Shown piece by piece: positions 48,279 through 56,350 of a DNA stretch of 64,000 nt. The stretch lies in the NCBI RefSeq assembly GCF_000429325.1, contig NZ_KE386886.1, forward strand, positions 143,653-207,652, given 5' to 3'. The notes beneath the pieces were generated by a model, which saw only the letters and a program-made list of their open reading frames with translations, made no database searches and had not been told where the DNA came from. The stretch is from Fundidesulfovibrio putealis DSM 16056 (GTDB taxonomy: Bacteria; Desulfobacterota; Desulfovibrionia; Desulfovibrionales; Desulfovibrionaceae). Made by a program: the position numbers and the translations under genes. Each line of letters opens with the position of its first letter. Positions within the stretch are counted from its first letter, which is position 1.

Positions 48279-50327
48279 ATGCCCTCCAGATCCATCGCCA
48301 GCATCATCTCCCGGACCCTCATCCAGCGCACGCTCATCCCGGCGGTGGTCTGTCTGGCGCTGCTGGCCGCCATGCAGGGCATCAAGCAGAAAGACGCCGT
48401 GGAGACCAAAAACCAGGATTTCGCCCAGACCCTGGCCCTCTACGCCGATTCCTACATGGACGGGGCCTACCGTTCCCTGGAGCATTTCGCCGATGCCCCT
48501 CCTTCGGGCACGGGCGTCCCCCTGTCGATGCGCCTGGCGGACATGCTCTCCGTGATGCCCTCCATGGACCGCCTGATCCTGACCGACGCCCAGAACACCA
48601 TCCTGTCCGCCGAGCCTGCCGGACCGCGCGGCCTGGATTTCCCCATCCGCTTCGACAACGCGCACGGCCGCAGATATCTGCTGTCGCGCCCCATTCCCTC
48701 CCCGCTGACGGGCATTCTCACCGTGTTCATCGGCGTTCGGCGAAACACCGGAGGCGTGCTGGCCGGAGAACTGAACCTGTTTGAACTGACCAACCACATC
48801 CAGGCCCTTTCGCGCAACTGGGCAGGAGAGGTCATCCTCTGCGACGCCTTCGGCAACCTGGTGTCCCACCCGGATCCGTCCCTGGTGGCCACCCAGACCA
48901 ACATCGGGGATTCCCCGCTGTTCAAGGCCGCCAGGCAGGGAGAAGCGACCCTCATCTACCGTGAGAACGACGACTTCTTCCTGGGCGCGCATGCCGTCAT
49001 ACCGGGCCTTGGCTGGCTGGTGCTTGTGCGCACCCCGGCGGCCGGAGCCATGGCTCCGGCCCTGGCTCCCGTGGCCGTGGCCGCCGTGGTGATGGCGTCG
49101 GTCTTCATATTTCTTACCCTGATGCTGCGCCGCGAACTGGACAAACGCATCTCAAGCCCCATGGCCCAGGCGGCCACCCGCCTGGACCGCCTGCCGCGCA
49201 ACGCCTCCTACAGGCCAATACCCGACCCGCCCTTTGCAGAGCTGGGGCGTTTCGAGGCGGCCGTTGCGGACATGACCGACCGCATCGCCTCCGGCGAGGC
49301 CCACCTGCGCGAAAGCGAGCGCCGCTTCCGGGCCATTTTCGAGCAGGCCGCCGTGGGGTTGGTGCAGTGCACGCCCCAGGGCAACTTCCTGCGCGCCAAC
49401 AAGCGCTTCACCCAGATCTGCGGCTATACCCCCCAGGACCTCTCCGGCATGAACCTGCTTAAGTTCAGCCTCCCCGAGGACAGGGAGGACGACGCGGACA
49501 ACATGCGCCTTGTGCTCTCCGGGCATCTGCCCTCCTTCGACATGGACAAGCGCCTGCTCGCGAAGGACGGCCAACAGGTGTGGGTTCACCTCACTGCCTC
49601 TGCGGTGCGCGACGACGCAGGCGATGTGCGCTCCATCATCGTGGTGGTGGAGGACATCAGCGCCCGCAGGAACGCGGAAAAGGCCGTGAGCGATTCGCTG
49701 CGCGAAAAGGAGATCCTGCTGCGCGAAATCCACCACCGGGTGAAGAACAACCTGCAGATCATCTCAAGCCTGCTCTACCTCCAGAGCGACCACGTGAACG
49801 ACCCCGAAGCCCTGACCATGTTCCTGGAGAGCCGCAACCGCATCGCCTCCATGGCCCTGGTCCACGAGGAACTCTACCGCTCCGACGACCTCTCCGGCGT
49901 CAACATCCGCGAATACGCCCTGAAGCTCGTCCCCCGGCTGGTGGCCGCCTTCCACTCCGGCAAGGGCATCCAGTGCGCGGTGGAGGCGGACGACGTCTGC
50001 CTGGTGATCGGCCAGGCCATCCCCTTCGGGCTCATAATCAACGAGCTGGTCACCAACGCCGCCAAGCACGCCTTCAAGGGACGCCCCTCCGGCACCATTT
50101 CCGTGGTCATACACGGGGTTGACGGCAGGCTCCAGGCGAGGGTATCTGATGATGGCGTCGGGCTTCCACCGGATTTTGACCCAGCCAGCACGTCCACCCT
50201 GGGGATGCAGCTCGTGGTCCAGCTCACGCGCCAGTTGCGCGGCGAGTTGATTCATGGAGACAGCCAAGGAACGTCGTTCACCCTCAGCTTTCCCGTGACG
50301 GAGGCCCATTCGCATGAGTCCAGCTAA
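48279..50327 (+). CDS. Sensor histidine kinase (Cache, PAS, HisKA_2 type)
   Basis: A 682-residue membrane kinase. A first span at residues 15-33, an external Cache-like region to about 260, a second span near 262-281, and a PAS domain around 340-460. The phosphoacceptor region is LREIHHRVKNNLQIISSLLYLQ (His near 486), the HisKA_2/HWE-like form, followed by ATP-binding INELVTNAAKHAF, DDGVGLPPDF and LGMQLVVQL. The downstream receiver gene overlaps by 14 bp. Confidence 0.92.
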   Translation: MPSRSIASIISRTLIQRTLIPAVVCLALLAAMQGIKQKDAVETKNQDFAQTLALYADSYMDGAYRSLEHFADAPPSGTGVPLSMRLADMLSVMPSMDRLILTDAQNTILSAEPAGPRGLDFPIRFDNAHGRRYLLSRPIPSPLTGILTVFIGVRRNTGGVLAGELNLFELTNHIQALSRNWAGEVILCDAFGNLVSHPDPSLVATQTNIGDSPLFKAARQGEATLIYRENDDFFLGAHAVIPGLGWLVLVRTPAAGAMAPALAPVAVAAVVMASVFIFLTLMLRRELDKRISSPMAQAATRLDRLPRNASYRPIPDPPFAELGRFEAAVADMTDRIASGEAHLRESERRFRAIFEQAAVGLVQCTPQGNFLRANKRFTQICGYTPQDLSGMNLLKFSLPEDREDDADNMRLVLSGHLPSFDMDKRLLAKDGQQVWVHLTASAVRDDAGDVRSIIVVVEDISARRNAEKAVSDSLREKEILLREIHHRVKNNLQIISSLLYLQSDHVNDPEALTMFLESRNRIASMALVHEELYRSDDLSGVNIREYALKLVPRLVAAFHSGKGIQCAVEADDVCLVIGQAIPFGLIINELVTNAAKHAFKGRPSGTISVVIHGVDGRLQARVSDDGVGLPPDFDPASTSTLGMQLVVQLTRQLRGELIHGDSQGTSFTLSFPVTEAHSHESS

Positions 50328-50688
50328 AGTCATGATCGTCGAGGACGAAGTCATTGCAGCCATGGCCACGGCCCGCATGCTCAAGAAGCTCGGCTTCGAC
50401 GTGTGCGGCAACGTCACCTCCGGGGAGGAAGCCCTGCTGGCCTTCGACGGTGAATGCCCCGACATCATCATCATGGACATCCGCCTGGACGGCGAACTGG
50501 ACGGCATCGAGACCACCAGGCAGCTGAAGCTGCGCCGCGACGTCCCCGTCATCTTCGTGACCGCCTACTCCGACGACTCCACCCGCACCCGCGCCGAGGC
50601 CACCAAGCCCCTGGCCTTCATCAACAAGCCCCTGGACATCAGCCAGTTGGAGCACATCCTCTCCAACCTGAGCATCGGCGGCAAGTAA
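50314..50688 (+). CDS. Stand-alone response regulator receiver
   Basis: A 124-residue CheY-like receiver: acidic pair E10-D11, phosphoacceptor D55 in IIMDIRLDG, Thr in FVTAYSDD and Lys in INKPLD. It has no output domain. It overlaps the kinase gene and is thus its likely partner; such receivers commonly pass phosphate onward or act by protein contact. GGAGG lies 8 nt before the ATG. Confidence 0.92.
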   Translation: MSPAKVMIVEDEVIAAMATARMLKKLGFDVCGNVTSGEEALLAFDGECPDIIIMDIRLDGELDGIETTRQLKLRRDVPVIFVTAYSDDSTRTRAEATKPLAFINKPLDISQLEHILSNLSIGGK

Positions 50689-50828
50689 CGCCCTTTCGCC
50701 GCGCAGCCGGGAGTGCGGCAACCGCCCTGAACCGTTTCAGAAATCCTGTCCCGAACCTGGGGGCAAACCTTGGCTTGCCTGTCCAAGTGGCGTACATATC
50801 CCTGCACCACTTTCGAGGAGACACGCCC

Positions 50829-52541
50829 ATGCCCCAACACGTCGTCATAATCGGCGCGGTGGCCCTCGGCCCCAAGGCCGCCTGCCGCTTCAAGCGCCTT
50901 GTCCCGGACGCGAAAGTCACCATGATCGACCGCGACGCCATCGTGTCCTACGGCGGCTGCGGCATCCCCTATTTCATCTCCGGCGACGTGTCCGACCTGA
51001 AAGAGCTGCGCACCACCAGCTTCAAGCTGGTGCGCGACGAGAAATTCTTCCACGACTGCAAGGACATCGACGTCCTCACCCGCACCGAGGCCCTGCGCAT
51101 AGACCGCGAGGCAAAGCGCGTGCACGTGCGCAACCTGGACACCGGCGCGCTCTCGGAGATTCCCTACGACAAGCTGGTCATCGCCACCGGAGCCGCGCCC
51201 CGCAGGCTGAACATCCCTGGCGAAGACCTGCCCGGCGTGCACGCCGTGGCCAACCTGCACGACGCCACCGCCGTCAAGGACATGATCAGCTCAGGTTCGG
51301 CCGGGCGCGCCGTGGTGGTGGGTTCGGGCTTCATAGGCCTGGAAGTGGCCGAGGCCCTGGCGGACATGTGGGGGCTGGAGGTGGCCGTGGTGGAGCTCAT
51401 GGACCACGTGCTGCCCCGTAACATAAGCCCCTCCCTGGCCCGCATGGCGGAGCACCATCTGGCCGAGAAAGGCGTGGAGCTATACTTCGGGGAGAAGGTC
51501 CTGGCCGTGGAGGGCGACGGCAAGGCTCAGCGCGTGGTCACGGACAAGCGCACCCTGGAGGCCGAGCTAGTGATCCTCGCAGCTGGCGTGGTCCCAAGCG
51601 GAGAGCTGGCCCGCGAGGCCGGGCTTGCGGTCTCCCCGCGCGGAGGCGTGCTGGTGGACGAGTTCATGCGCACCTCCGACCCGGACATCTACTCCGGCGG
51701 CGACTGCGCCGAGATCAAGAACGTGGTGACCGGCGGCACAATGCATCTGCCCCTGGGCTCCATGGCCAACCGCCAGGGCCGGGTGATCGGCACGAACCTG
51801 GCCGGAGGCGAAGCGACGTTCCCCGGCGCCGTGGGCTCGTTTGCCATGAAGCTCTTCGAGCGAAACGTGGCCGGGGCCGGGCTCACCCCGGAGCAGGCCG
51901 CGCAGGCCGGGTTCGACGCGCTGTCCGCCCTGGTCATCCAGTTCGACCGCGCCCACTTCTTCCCCGGCAAGGACCTGATGACCCTGGAAGTCACCGTGGA
52001 CAAGAAGACCCGCGCCGTGCTGGGGATACAGGGGTTCGGGTCGGCGGGCGACGCCCTGGTGGGCCGCGTCGGGGCTGTGGCGGCGCTCATGCAGAAGGGT
52101 TGCACGGCGGATGACCTCTCCGTGCTCGAGTACCCCTACTCGCCGCCCTTCTCCTCGGCCATGGACATCGTGAACACTGTTGGCACCGTGGCCGAGAACA
52201 TGCTGGCCGGAATGAACCAGGGCGTCTCGCCGGAAGAATTCGGGCGGCTCTTCGAACAGAAGGGCGAGGCCTGCTTCTTCCTGGACTGCCGCGAACAGGA
52301 CAACGCCGCCCCCTACCTGGAACGACACCCCGGCGTCTGGCACAACATCCCCCAGGGGCAGCTGCGCGAACGCCTGGGTGAGATCCCCAGGGACAAGGCC
52401 GTGGTGCTGGTGTGCAACACGGGCATCCGCTCCTACGAGGCGCAGATCACGCTTGAGCAGGCCGGTTTCAAGGACGTCCTGAACCTGCACGGCGGCATGG
52501 CCGCGCTGAAGCAGAGCGGGGAGGACCCCAACGCGGAGTGA
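50829..52541 (+). CDS. CoA-disulfide/persulfide reductase with C-terminal rhodanese domain
   Basis: A 570-residue flavoprotein. IIGAVALGPKAACRF is an altered N-terminal FAD motif; the redox-active C44 is in SYGGCGIPYFI, the CoADR position. VVVGSGFIGLEVAEAL binds NAD(P)H and GGDCAEI closes the FAD site. From about 470 a rhodanese domain has its Cys in VVLVCNTGIRS. Related enzymes reduce CoA disulfide, CoA persulfide or polysulfide, suiting sulfur metabolism. GAGGAG lies 9 nt before the ATG. Confidence 0.88.
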   Translation: MPQHVVIIGAVALGPKAACRFKRLVPDAKVTMIDRDAIVSYGGCGIPYFISGDVSDLKELRTTSFKLVRDEKFFHDCKDIDVLTRTEALRIDREAKRVHVRNLDTGALSEIPYDKLVIATGAAPRRLNIPGEDLPGVHAVANLHDATAVKDMISSGSAGRAVVVGSGFIGLEVAEALADMWGLEVAVVELMDHVLPRNISPSLARMAEHHLAEKGVELYFGEKVLAVEGDGKAQRVVTDKRTLEAELVILAAGVVPSGELAREAGLAVSPRGGVLVDEFMRTSDPDIYSGGDCAEIKNVVTGGTMHLPLGSMANRQGRVIGTNLAGGEATFPGAVGSFAMKLFERNVAGAGLTPEQAAQAGFDALSALVIQFDRAHFFPGKDLMTLEVTVDKKTRAVLGIQGFGSAGDALVGRVGAVAALMQKGCTADDLSVLEYPYSPPFSSAMDIVNTVGTVAENMLAGMNQGVSPEEFGRLFEQKGEACFFLDCREQDNAAPYLERHPGVWHNIPQGQLRERLGEIPRDKAVVLVCNTGIRSYEAQITLEQAGFKDVLNLHGGMAALKQSGEDPNAE

Positions 52542-52567
52542 TGCGTCTGGAAGATGGAAGAGCAATA

Positions 52568-52622
52568 GCCTCCGGCGGCCAAAGGGCTACGCCCTCTGGA
52601 CACCCGCACCGCTCCGCGTCGT
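52568..52622 (+). repeat. Intergenic repeat, copy 1
   Basis: GCCTCCGGCGGCCAAAGGGC... with paired GGG/CCC arms and a shared ACCGCT.CGCG end. It recurs 119 bp downstream at 52687, about three-quarters identical. The gap between genes at 52542-52831 holds little else. Confidence 0.6.
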
Positions 52623-52686
52623 TTGTGGACAGTTCGGCATGCGGCGCGGATTTGTGAAGCGCAGCGTAGAGGCGGCAAGAACGTCT

Positions 52687-52742
52687 GCCTCCGGCGGCCA
52701 AAGGGGCAAGCCCCTTTGGAATCCTGTACCGCTTCGCGCCGT
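52687..52742 (+). repeat. Intergenic repeat, copy 2
   Basis: GCCTCCGGCGGCCAAAGGGG followed by CAAGCCCCTTTGG, folding as CCAAAGGGG-CAAG-CCCCTTTGG. It is a direct repeat of the element at 52568. Confidence 0.65.
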
Positions 52743-52831
52743 TCGCCGAAAGCCACGAAGAATACTGCGAGAATCCCGCTGTATCATGGACATGAAGCCC
52801 GGGATGATTTCGAAGGGGCTGAGGAGAAGGC

Positions 52832-53047
52832 ATGACGCTCTGGCGCAACAAAAAGAACGGAAAGCCGTATCGCGTGCTGCACCACGCCGTTGACTGCACC
52901 AACGCCCGCGACGGGCAGGCTGTCGTTGTTTATTGCCCCGAAGAGAGGCCAGACTTCATCTGCGTGCGCGAAAAGGCCGAGTTCGAGGCCAAGTTTGTCC
53001 GGGTGGAAGATTCTGAATTCCGAGTACAAGAGAAGGCCCCCGGCTGA
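52832..53047 (+). CDS. Small DUF1653-like protein
   Basis: A 71-residue cytoplasmic protein. KNGKPYRVLHHAVDCTNARDGQAVVVY and EFEAKFVRVE resemble the short beta-rich DUF1653 family (an unknown-function group). GGAG lies 5 nt before the ATG. The stop codon falls in the loop of a perfect terminator hairpin. Confidence 0.7.
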   Translation: MTLWRNKKNGKPYRVLHHAVDCTNARDGQAVVVYCPEERPDFICVREKAEFEAKFVRVEDSEFRVQEKAPG

Positions 53048-53064
53048 CGCCGGGGGCCTTCTCT
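53029..53064. terminator. Perfect 16-bp terminator hairpin
   Basis: AGAGAAGGCCCCCGGC pairs exactly with GCCGGGGGCCTTCTCT over TGAC, the loop holding the stop of the upstream gene. It serves both converging genes. Confidence 0.88.
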
Positions 53065-53087
53065 GTCTAATCGACGGGAGCGGGAAT

Positions 53088-53309
53088 CTAGGCCTTCTTC
53101 AGGAAGCAGGTCTTCAGCACCAGCCCCTTGACCTTCTCGGCGTTGCACTCGATCTCGCCCTCGTTGTCGGTGAGCCGGATATTCTTGATGAGCGTGCCGC
53201 GCTTGAGCGTGGCGGACGTTCCCTTGACCTTCAGGTCCTTTGTCAGCGTGACGCTGTCGCCGTCTTTCAGCAGCGTGCCGTTGCTGTCCTTGACTTTTAT
53301 CTCGTCCAT
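53088..53309 (-). CDS. PhnA-domain protein (YjdM C-terminal domain only)
   Basis: A 73-residue protein matching the PhnA C-terminal domain: VKDSNGTLLKDGDSVTLTKDLKVKGTS and LKRGTLIKNIRLT. Full-length PhnA/YjdM has an additional zinc-ribbon N-terminus, absent here. Despite the name, PhnA is not shown to act on phosphonates. GAGGAAG lies 5 nt before the ATG at 53309. Confidence 0.85.
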   Translation of the reverse strand: MDEIKVKDSNGTLLKDGDSVTLTKDLKVKGTSATLKRGTLIKNIRLTDNEGEIECNAEKVKGLVLKTCFLKKA

Positions 53310-53406
53310 GCGTGCTTCCTCGTAAATGGGGCAAAATTGTGGAGGCCCACCCCTTAGACCAGGGCGGCAGGCTTTGCAACGGCGCGTGATGCGTGGAAGC
53401 CGGGCG

Positions 53407-54522
53407 TCAGCCGTTTGCCGGGGTGACGGATGGAGACGCGGGCAGGGTGACCAGGAACGTGGCCCCCGGACGCGCCGAGCGCGCATGCTCCACGGAGCCG
53501 CCCAGGGACTTCATGACCCCGTGGCAGATGGACAGCCCGAGCCCGGAGCCTTTACCCACCTCTTTCGTGGAGAAGAACGGCTCGAAAATACGCTCAGCCA
53601 GGGAGTCGTCCACGCCTGGGCCGGTGTCGGACACCTCGATGCCTACGGTCGCCGGAGCGGCGTTCCGGACGCGAACCGTAAGCGTGCCGCCGGTAGCGGC
53701 CATGGCGTCCAGGGCGTTGTCCGCCAGACGCCCGACCACCTGCTCGATCTCGGCCCTGGGCAGGCGCACCAGGGCAACTGAGGGGTCGAACTCGGTCTTG
53801 ATTTCCACATGAAGGCTACCGGCGCGCTCCCGCACCAGCTCCAAGGCGGAGGCCACGGCCTGCCGCGGGTCGAAATCCACGGTCCTGGGGTCCACGCGCC
53901 CCCCAAGGCTCATGAGCTTGGACACGATGTCCCGGCAGCGCCTGCCCTGGGCCACGATGGCCGCAAGTTCGGCCTGCACTTCAGCCAGGCCCGCGCAGGC
54001 GGCGAACTCCGGTTCCTCCAGGAGGTCCCCGGCCCAGCCCGCCTTCTGCATCATGATGTTCACCGGATTGTTGATCTCGTGGGCCACGCCCTCGGCCAGC
54101 CTGCCAAGCGCCGCAAGCTTGCCCGTCTCGATCATGCGCAGGCTCTCCTCCTGGTTCAGCCTGCGCTCCCCGGCCCGCACCAGCACCCGCACCAGCTGGT
54201 CGAAATTCACGGGCTTCACCAGATAGTCCGCAGCGCCGAGCTTCATACCCCGCACCGCCGTGGCCACGTCCGACTGCCCCGTGAGCATCACCACCTGGAC
54301 CAGCGGCCAGCGCTCCTTGATCTCGCCAAGCACCTCCAGGCCGCTGCGGTCCGGGAGATTCACGTCCAGCACCACCGCCGCCGGGGCCTCGCTCTCCACG
54401 AGCCCTATCCCCTGGGCGGCGTCCACGGCCCACAGCACGGGGAAGTCCCGCGCCAGGAGGCGCTCGGCCAGCAGCCGGACGAAATCGAGCTCATCGTCGA
54501 TGAGCAGGGTCTTGGGACGCAT
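53407..54522 (-). CDS. Receiver-histidine kinase hybrid (soluble)
   Basis: A 371-residue cytoplasmic protein: receiver at 1-120 (D53 in VLDVNLPD, Thr in LTGQSD, Lys in LVKPVN), then DHp with GVAHEINNPVNIMMQKAG and an ATP-binding domain with RLADNALDAMAATG, SDTGPGVDD and GKGSGLGLSI. The receiver-first order suggests its kinase activity is set by another kinase. It is the last gene of the signalling run. Confidence 0.92.
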   Translation of the reverse strand: MRPKTLLIDDELDFVRLLAERLLARDFPVLWAVDAAQGIGLVESEAPAAVVLDVNLPDRSGLEVLGEIKERWPLVQVVMLTGQSDVATAVRGMKLGAADYLVKPVNFDQLVRVLVRAGERRLNQEESLRMIETGKLAALGRLAEGVAHEINNPVNIMMQKAGWAGDLLEEPEFAACAGLAEVQAELAAIVAQGRRCRDIVSKLMSLGGRVDPRTVDFDPRQAVASALELVRERAGSLHVEIKTEFDPSVALVRLPRAEIEQVVGRLADNALDAMAATGGTLTVRVRNAAPATVGIEVSDTGPGVDDSLAERIFEPFFSTKEVGKGSGLGLSICHGVMKSLGGSVEHARSARPGATFLVTLPASPSVTPANG

Positions 54523-54745
54523 GGTCCCCTCCCGGTTGGCGTGTCGCCTTGGCGGTGCGCCAGCTCAAATACCTGTCGGACGCCGGATTCGCGCGGCCCG
54601 CACGCAGTGTCCTGCGCCCGCCGTCTCGCTTCAGCCGTACTCCCGGCCAAGCCCCGGCCGCCGCCTGCCGCGCCCGGCAATGGGGGCGGACAGGCTACAG
54701 GCCAAAGACTTCCCCCGCCCGCGTGTGGGCCGGGGTTGCCGCAAC

Positions 54746-55189
54746 TTACTCGTCCATCACCTTGCGGGCGGTGTCGAAATCGCCCTCTTCGGCCATGGCC
54801 GCGATCACCATGGCGTCTTCGATGCGCTCGCGGTAGGCCTTCTTCACGGTACCCAGCAGCTCGTCGATGTCGATGGGCTTCTTGTGGTAGTGGAACGCGC
54901 CCAGCTTGCGGGCTTCTTCCTCGTCCAGGTCGGTGCCGTGGCCGGTGAGGATGATGATCTGCACCTTGGGGTTGGTGGCGCGGACCTTGCGCAGGACCTC
55001 CATGCCGTCGATGCCGGGCATGCGCAGGTCAAGGACCATGACGTCGGGCTCGTGGGTCTTGACCACGTCCAGCGCAGCTTCGCCGGAGTAGACCACCTTG
55101 GAAGGCACATCGCGCATTTTCATGCGCTCGGCCAGGGTGTTGACGAAATTCTCCTCATCGTCCACGAGAAGCAGCTTGATCTTGTTCAT
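54746..55189 (-). CDS. Stand-alone response regulator with C-terminal tail
   Basis: A 147-residue receiver: acidic D10-D11, D54 in MVLDLRMPG, LTGHG and HKKPID are conserved. A 25-residue tail (ERIEDAMVIAAMAEEGDFDTA) follows. There is no DNA-binding or enzymatic output. It starts 46 bp after the DHp protein's stop and probably exchanges phosphate within this cluster. Confidence 0.9.
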   Translation of the reverse strand: MNKIKLLLVDDEENFVNTLAERMKMRDVPSKVVYSGEAALDVVKTHEPDVMVLDLRMPGIDGMEVLRKVRATNPKVQIIILTGHGTDLDEEEARKLGAFHYHKKPIDIDELLGTVKKAYRERIEDAMVIAAMAEEGDFDTARKVMDE

Positions 55190-55234
55190 ATCCGTCTCCT
55201 TGCAACGTTCGGCGCGCACGCGCCCGCCACTCGA

Positions 55235-55888
55235 TTACGCCTCTCGCCCGGCCTTTCGGAAAGCCAGGCGCACCCCGCCTTCAAGAGCCTCGGCCGCCAG
55301 CAGGCCAGGCTTGTCGCCTGTCAGTGACTTGGCCAGGGACTGGGCCTCCCCGGCATCAAGCGCCTGACACAAAATATCCACATACACCCGGTCGCCGTCC
55401 TCGCCCGGCTCAAGCCGGACGTTGCCCTGTTCCCGGCACCGCCAGGTCACGCCCAGGAGCGCCGCCTCCAGGACCACCAGCACCTCGATCTGCGACGGTT
55501 CGGCCAGCACCGCAGCGGGAGCCTGCCCCACTTCCAGGGTCAGCTTGTGCTTCTTGGCTATGCGCCCCGAAAGCTGCACCAGGAGCCGTACCGAGAAGTT
55601 CAGGTCCGAGCCGTCCTGCCCCTCGTCCGGGGAATGCGCCAGGTGGCTCAGGTGCTCGCACATGTCCTGGCCCCGGGCCACCGAGGACTGCACCTGCGCG
55701 ATGATCTCCTCGAACTTGTCGTTGTACTTGAACTTGGGCCGAAGCCCCATGGACTTGAGCGACTCCTTGCGCGCAAGGGACAGATAGTCGCCAAGAAGCC
55801 CGGATGCCTGCTGGATGGTGGCCAGCACGTTGCACAGATCGTGGCTGAGCGTGGCGGCCATCCGGCCCATGAATCGCGCTTTGTCCAT
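55235..55888 (-). CDS. DHp-containing protein with degenerate ATP-binding domain
   Basis: A 217-residue cytoplasmic protein. ATLSHDLCNVLATIQQASGLL is a kinase-like DHp helix with a candidate His in SHDL. A second domain (residues 110-215) lies in the HATPase position but I find no N, G1, F or G2 box. It resembles histidine phosphotransferases of the ChpT type and could shuttle phosphate between the receivers. CAGGAG lies 5 nt before the ATG at 55888. Confidence 0.75.
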   Translation of the reverse strand: MDKARFMGRMAATLSHDLCNVLATIQQASGLLGDYLSLARKESLKSMGLRPKFKYNDKFEEIIAQVQSSVARGQDMCEHLSHLAHSPDEGQDGSDLNFSVRLLVQLSGRIAKKHKLTLEVGQAPAAVLAEPSQIEVLVVLEAALLGVTWRCREQGNVRLEPGEDGDRVYVDILCQALDAGEAQSLAKSLTGDKPGLLAAEALEGGVRLAFRKAGREA

Positions 55889-55967
55889 TGTCACTCCTGG
55901 CATCCTGCCAGCCGCCAGCCTGCTCGGCGGGATGTCGGCTCCGGTTGCCTCCGGTTCGTACACATGC

Positions 55968-56348
55968 CTAGGCCTTGCCCGCCGCCACGGCCTCGCCAAT
56001 CTTGGCGGTGAGGTCGTCGATGGACAGGGGTTTGATCATGTAATCGAACGCGCCAAGCTTCATGCCGTCCATGCCGTCCTTGGTGGCGCCCTGCCCGGTG
56101 AGCAGGATCACCTGCACGGCGGGATGGCGCTCCCGGATGAGCTTCAAGACGTCCAGCCCCTTGAGGCCTGGCATGAACATGTCCAGCACCACCACGTCCG
56201 GGGGCGTCTCGTCTATCATGCGCAGTCCGGTTTCACCGTTCAGGGCCACGCGGCAGGTCAGCCCGCGCAACTCCAGACGCTCGCTCAGGGTGTGGACGAA
56301 CTCTTCCTCGTCGTCCACGAGCAGGATGTTCCAGTCCTTCATGGTCAT
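55968..56348 (-). CDS. Stand-alone response regulator receiver
   Basis: A 126-residue receiver: D12-D13, D56 in VVLDMFMPG, Thr in LLTGQG and Lys in MIKPLS. The ATG at 56348 lies just inside the gap to the kinase stop (56351), with GGAGG 10 nt upstream. It is clearly co-expressed with the kinase, so it is a likely phosphate acceptor. Resembles the other receiver in the run but differs outside the active site. Confidence 0.9.
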   Translation of the reverse strand: MTMKDWNILLVDDEEEFVHTLSERLELRGLTCRVALNGETGLRMIDETPPDVVVLDMFMPGLKGLDVLKLIRERHPAVQVILLTGQGATKDGMDGMKLGAFDYMIKPLSIDDLTAKIGEAVAAGKA

Positions 56349-56350
56349 GA

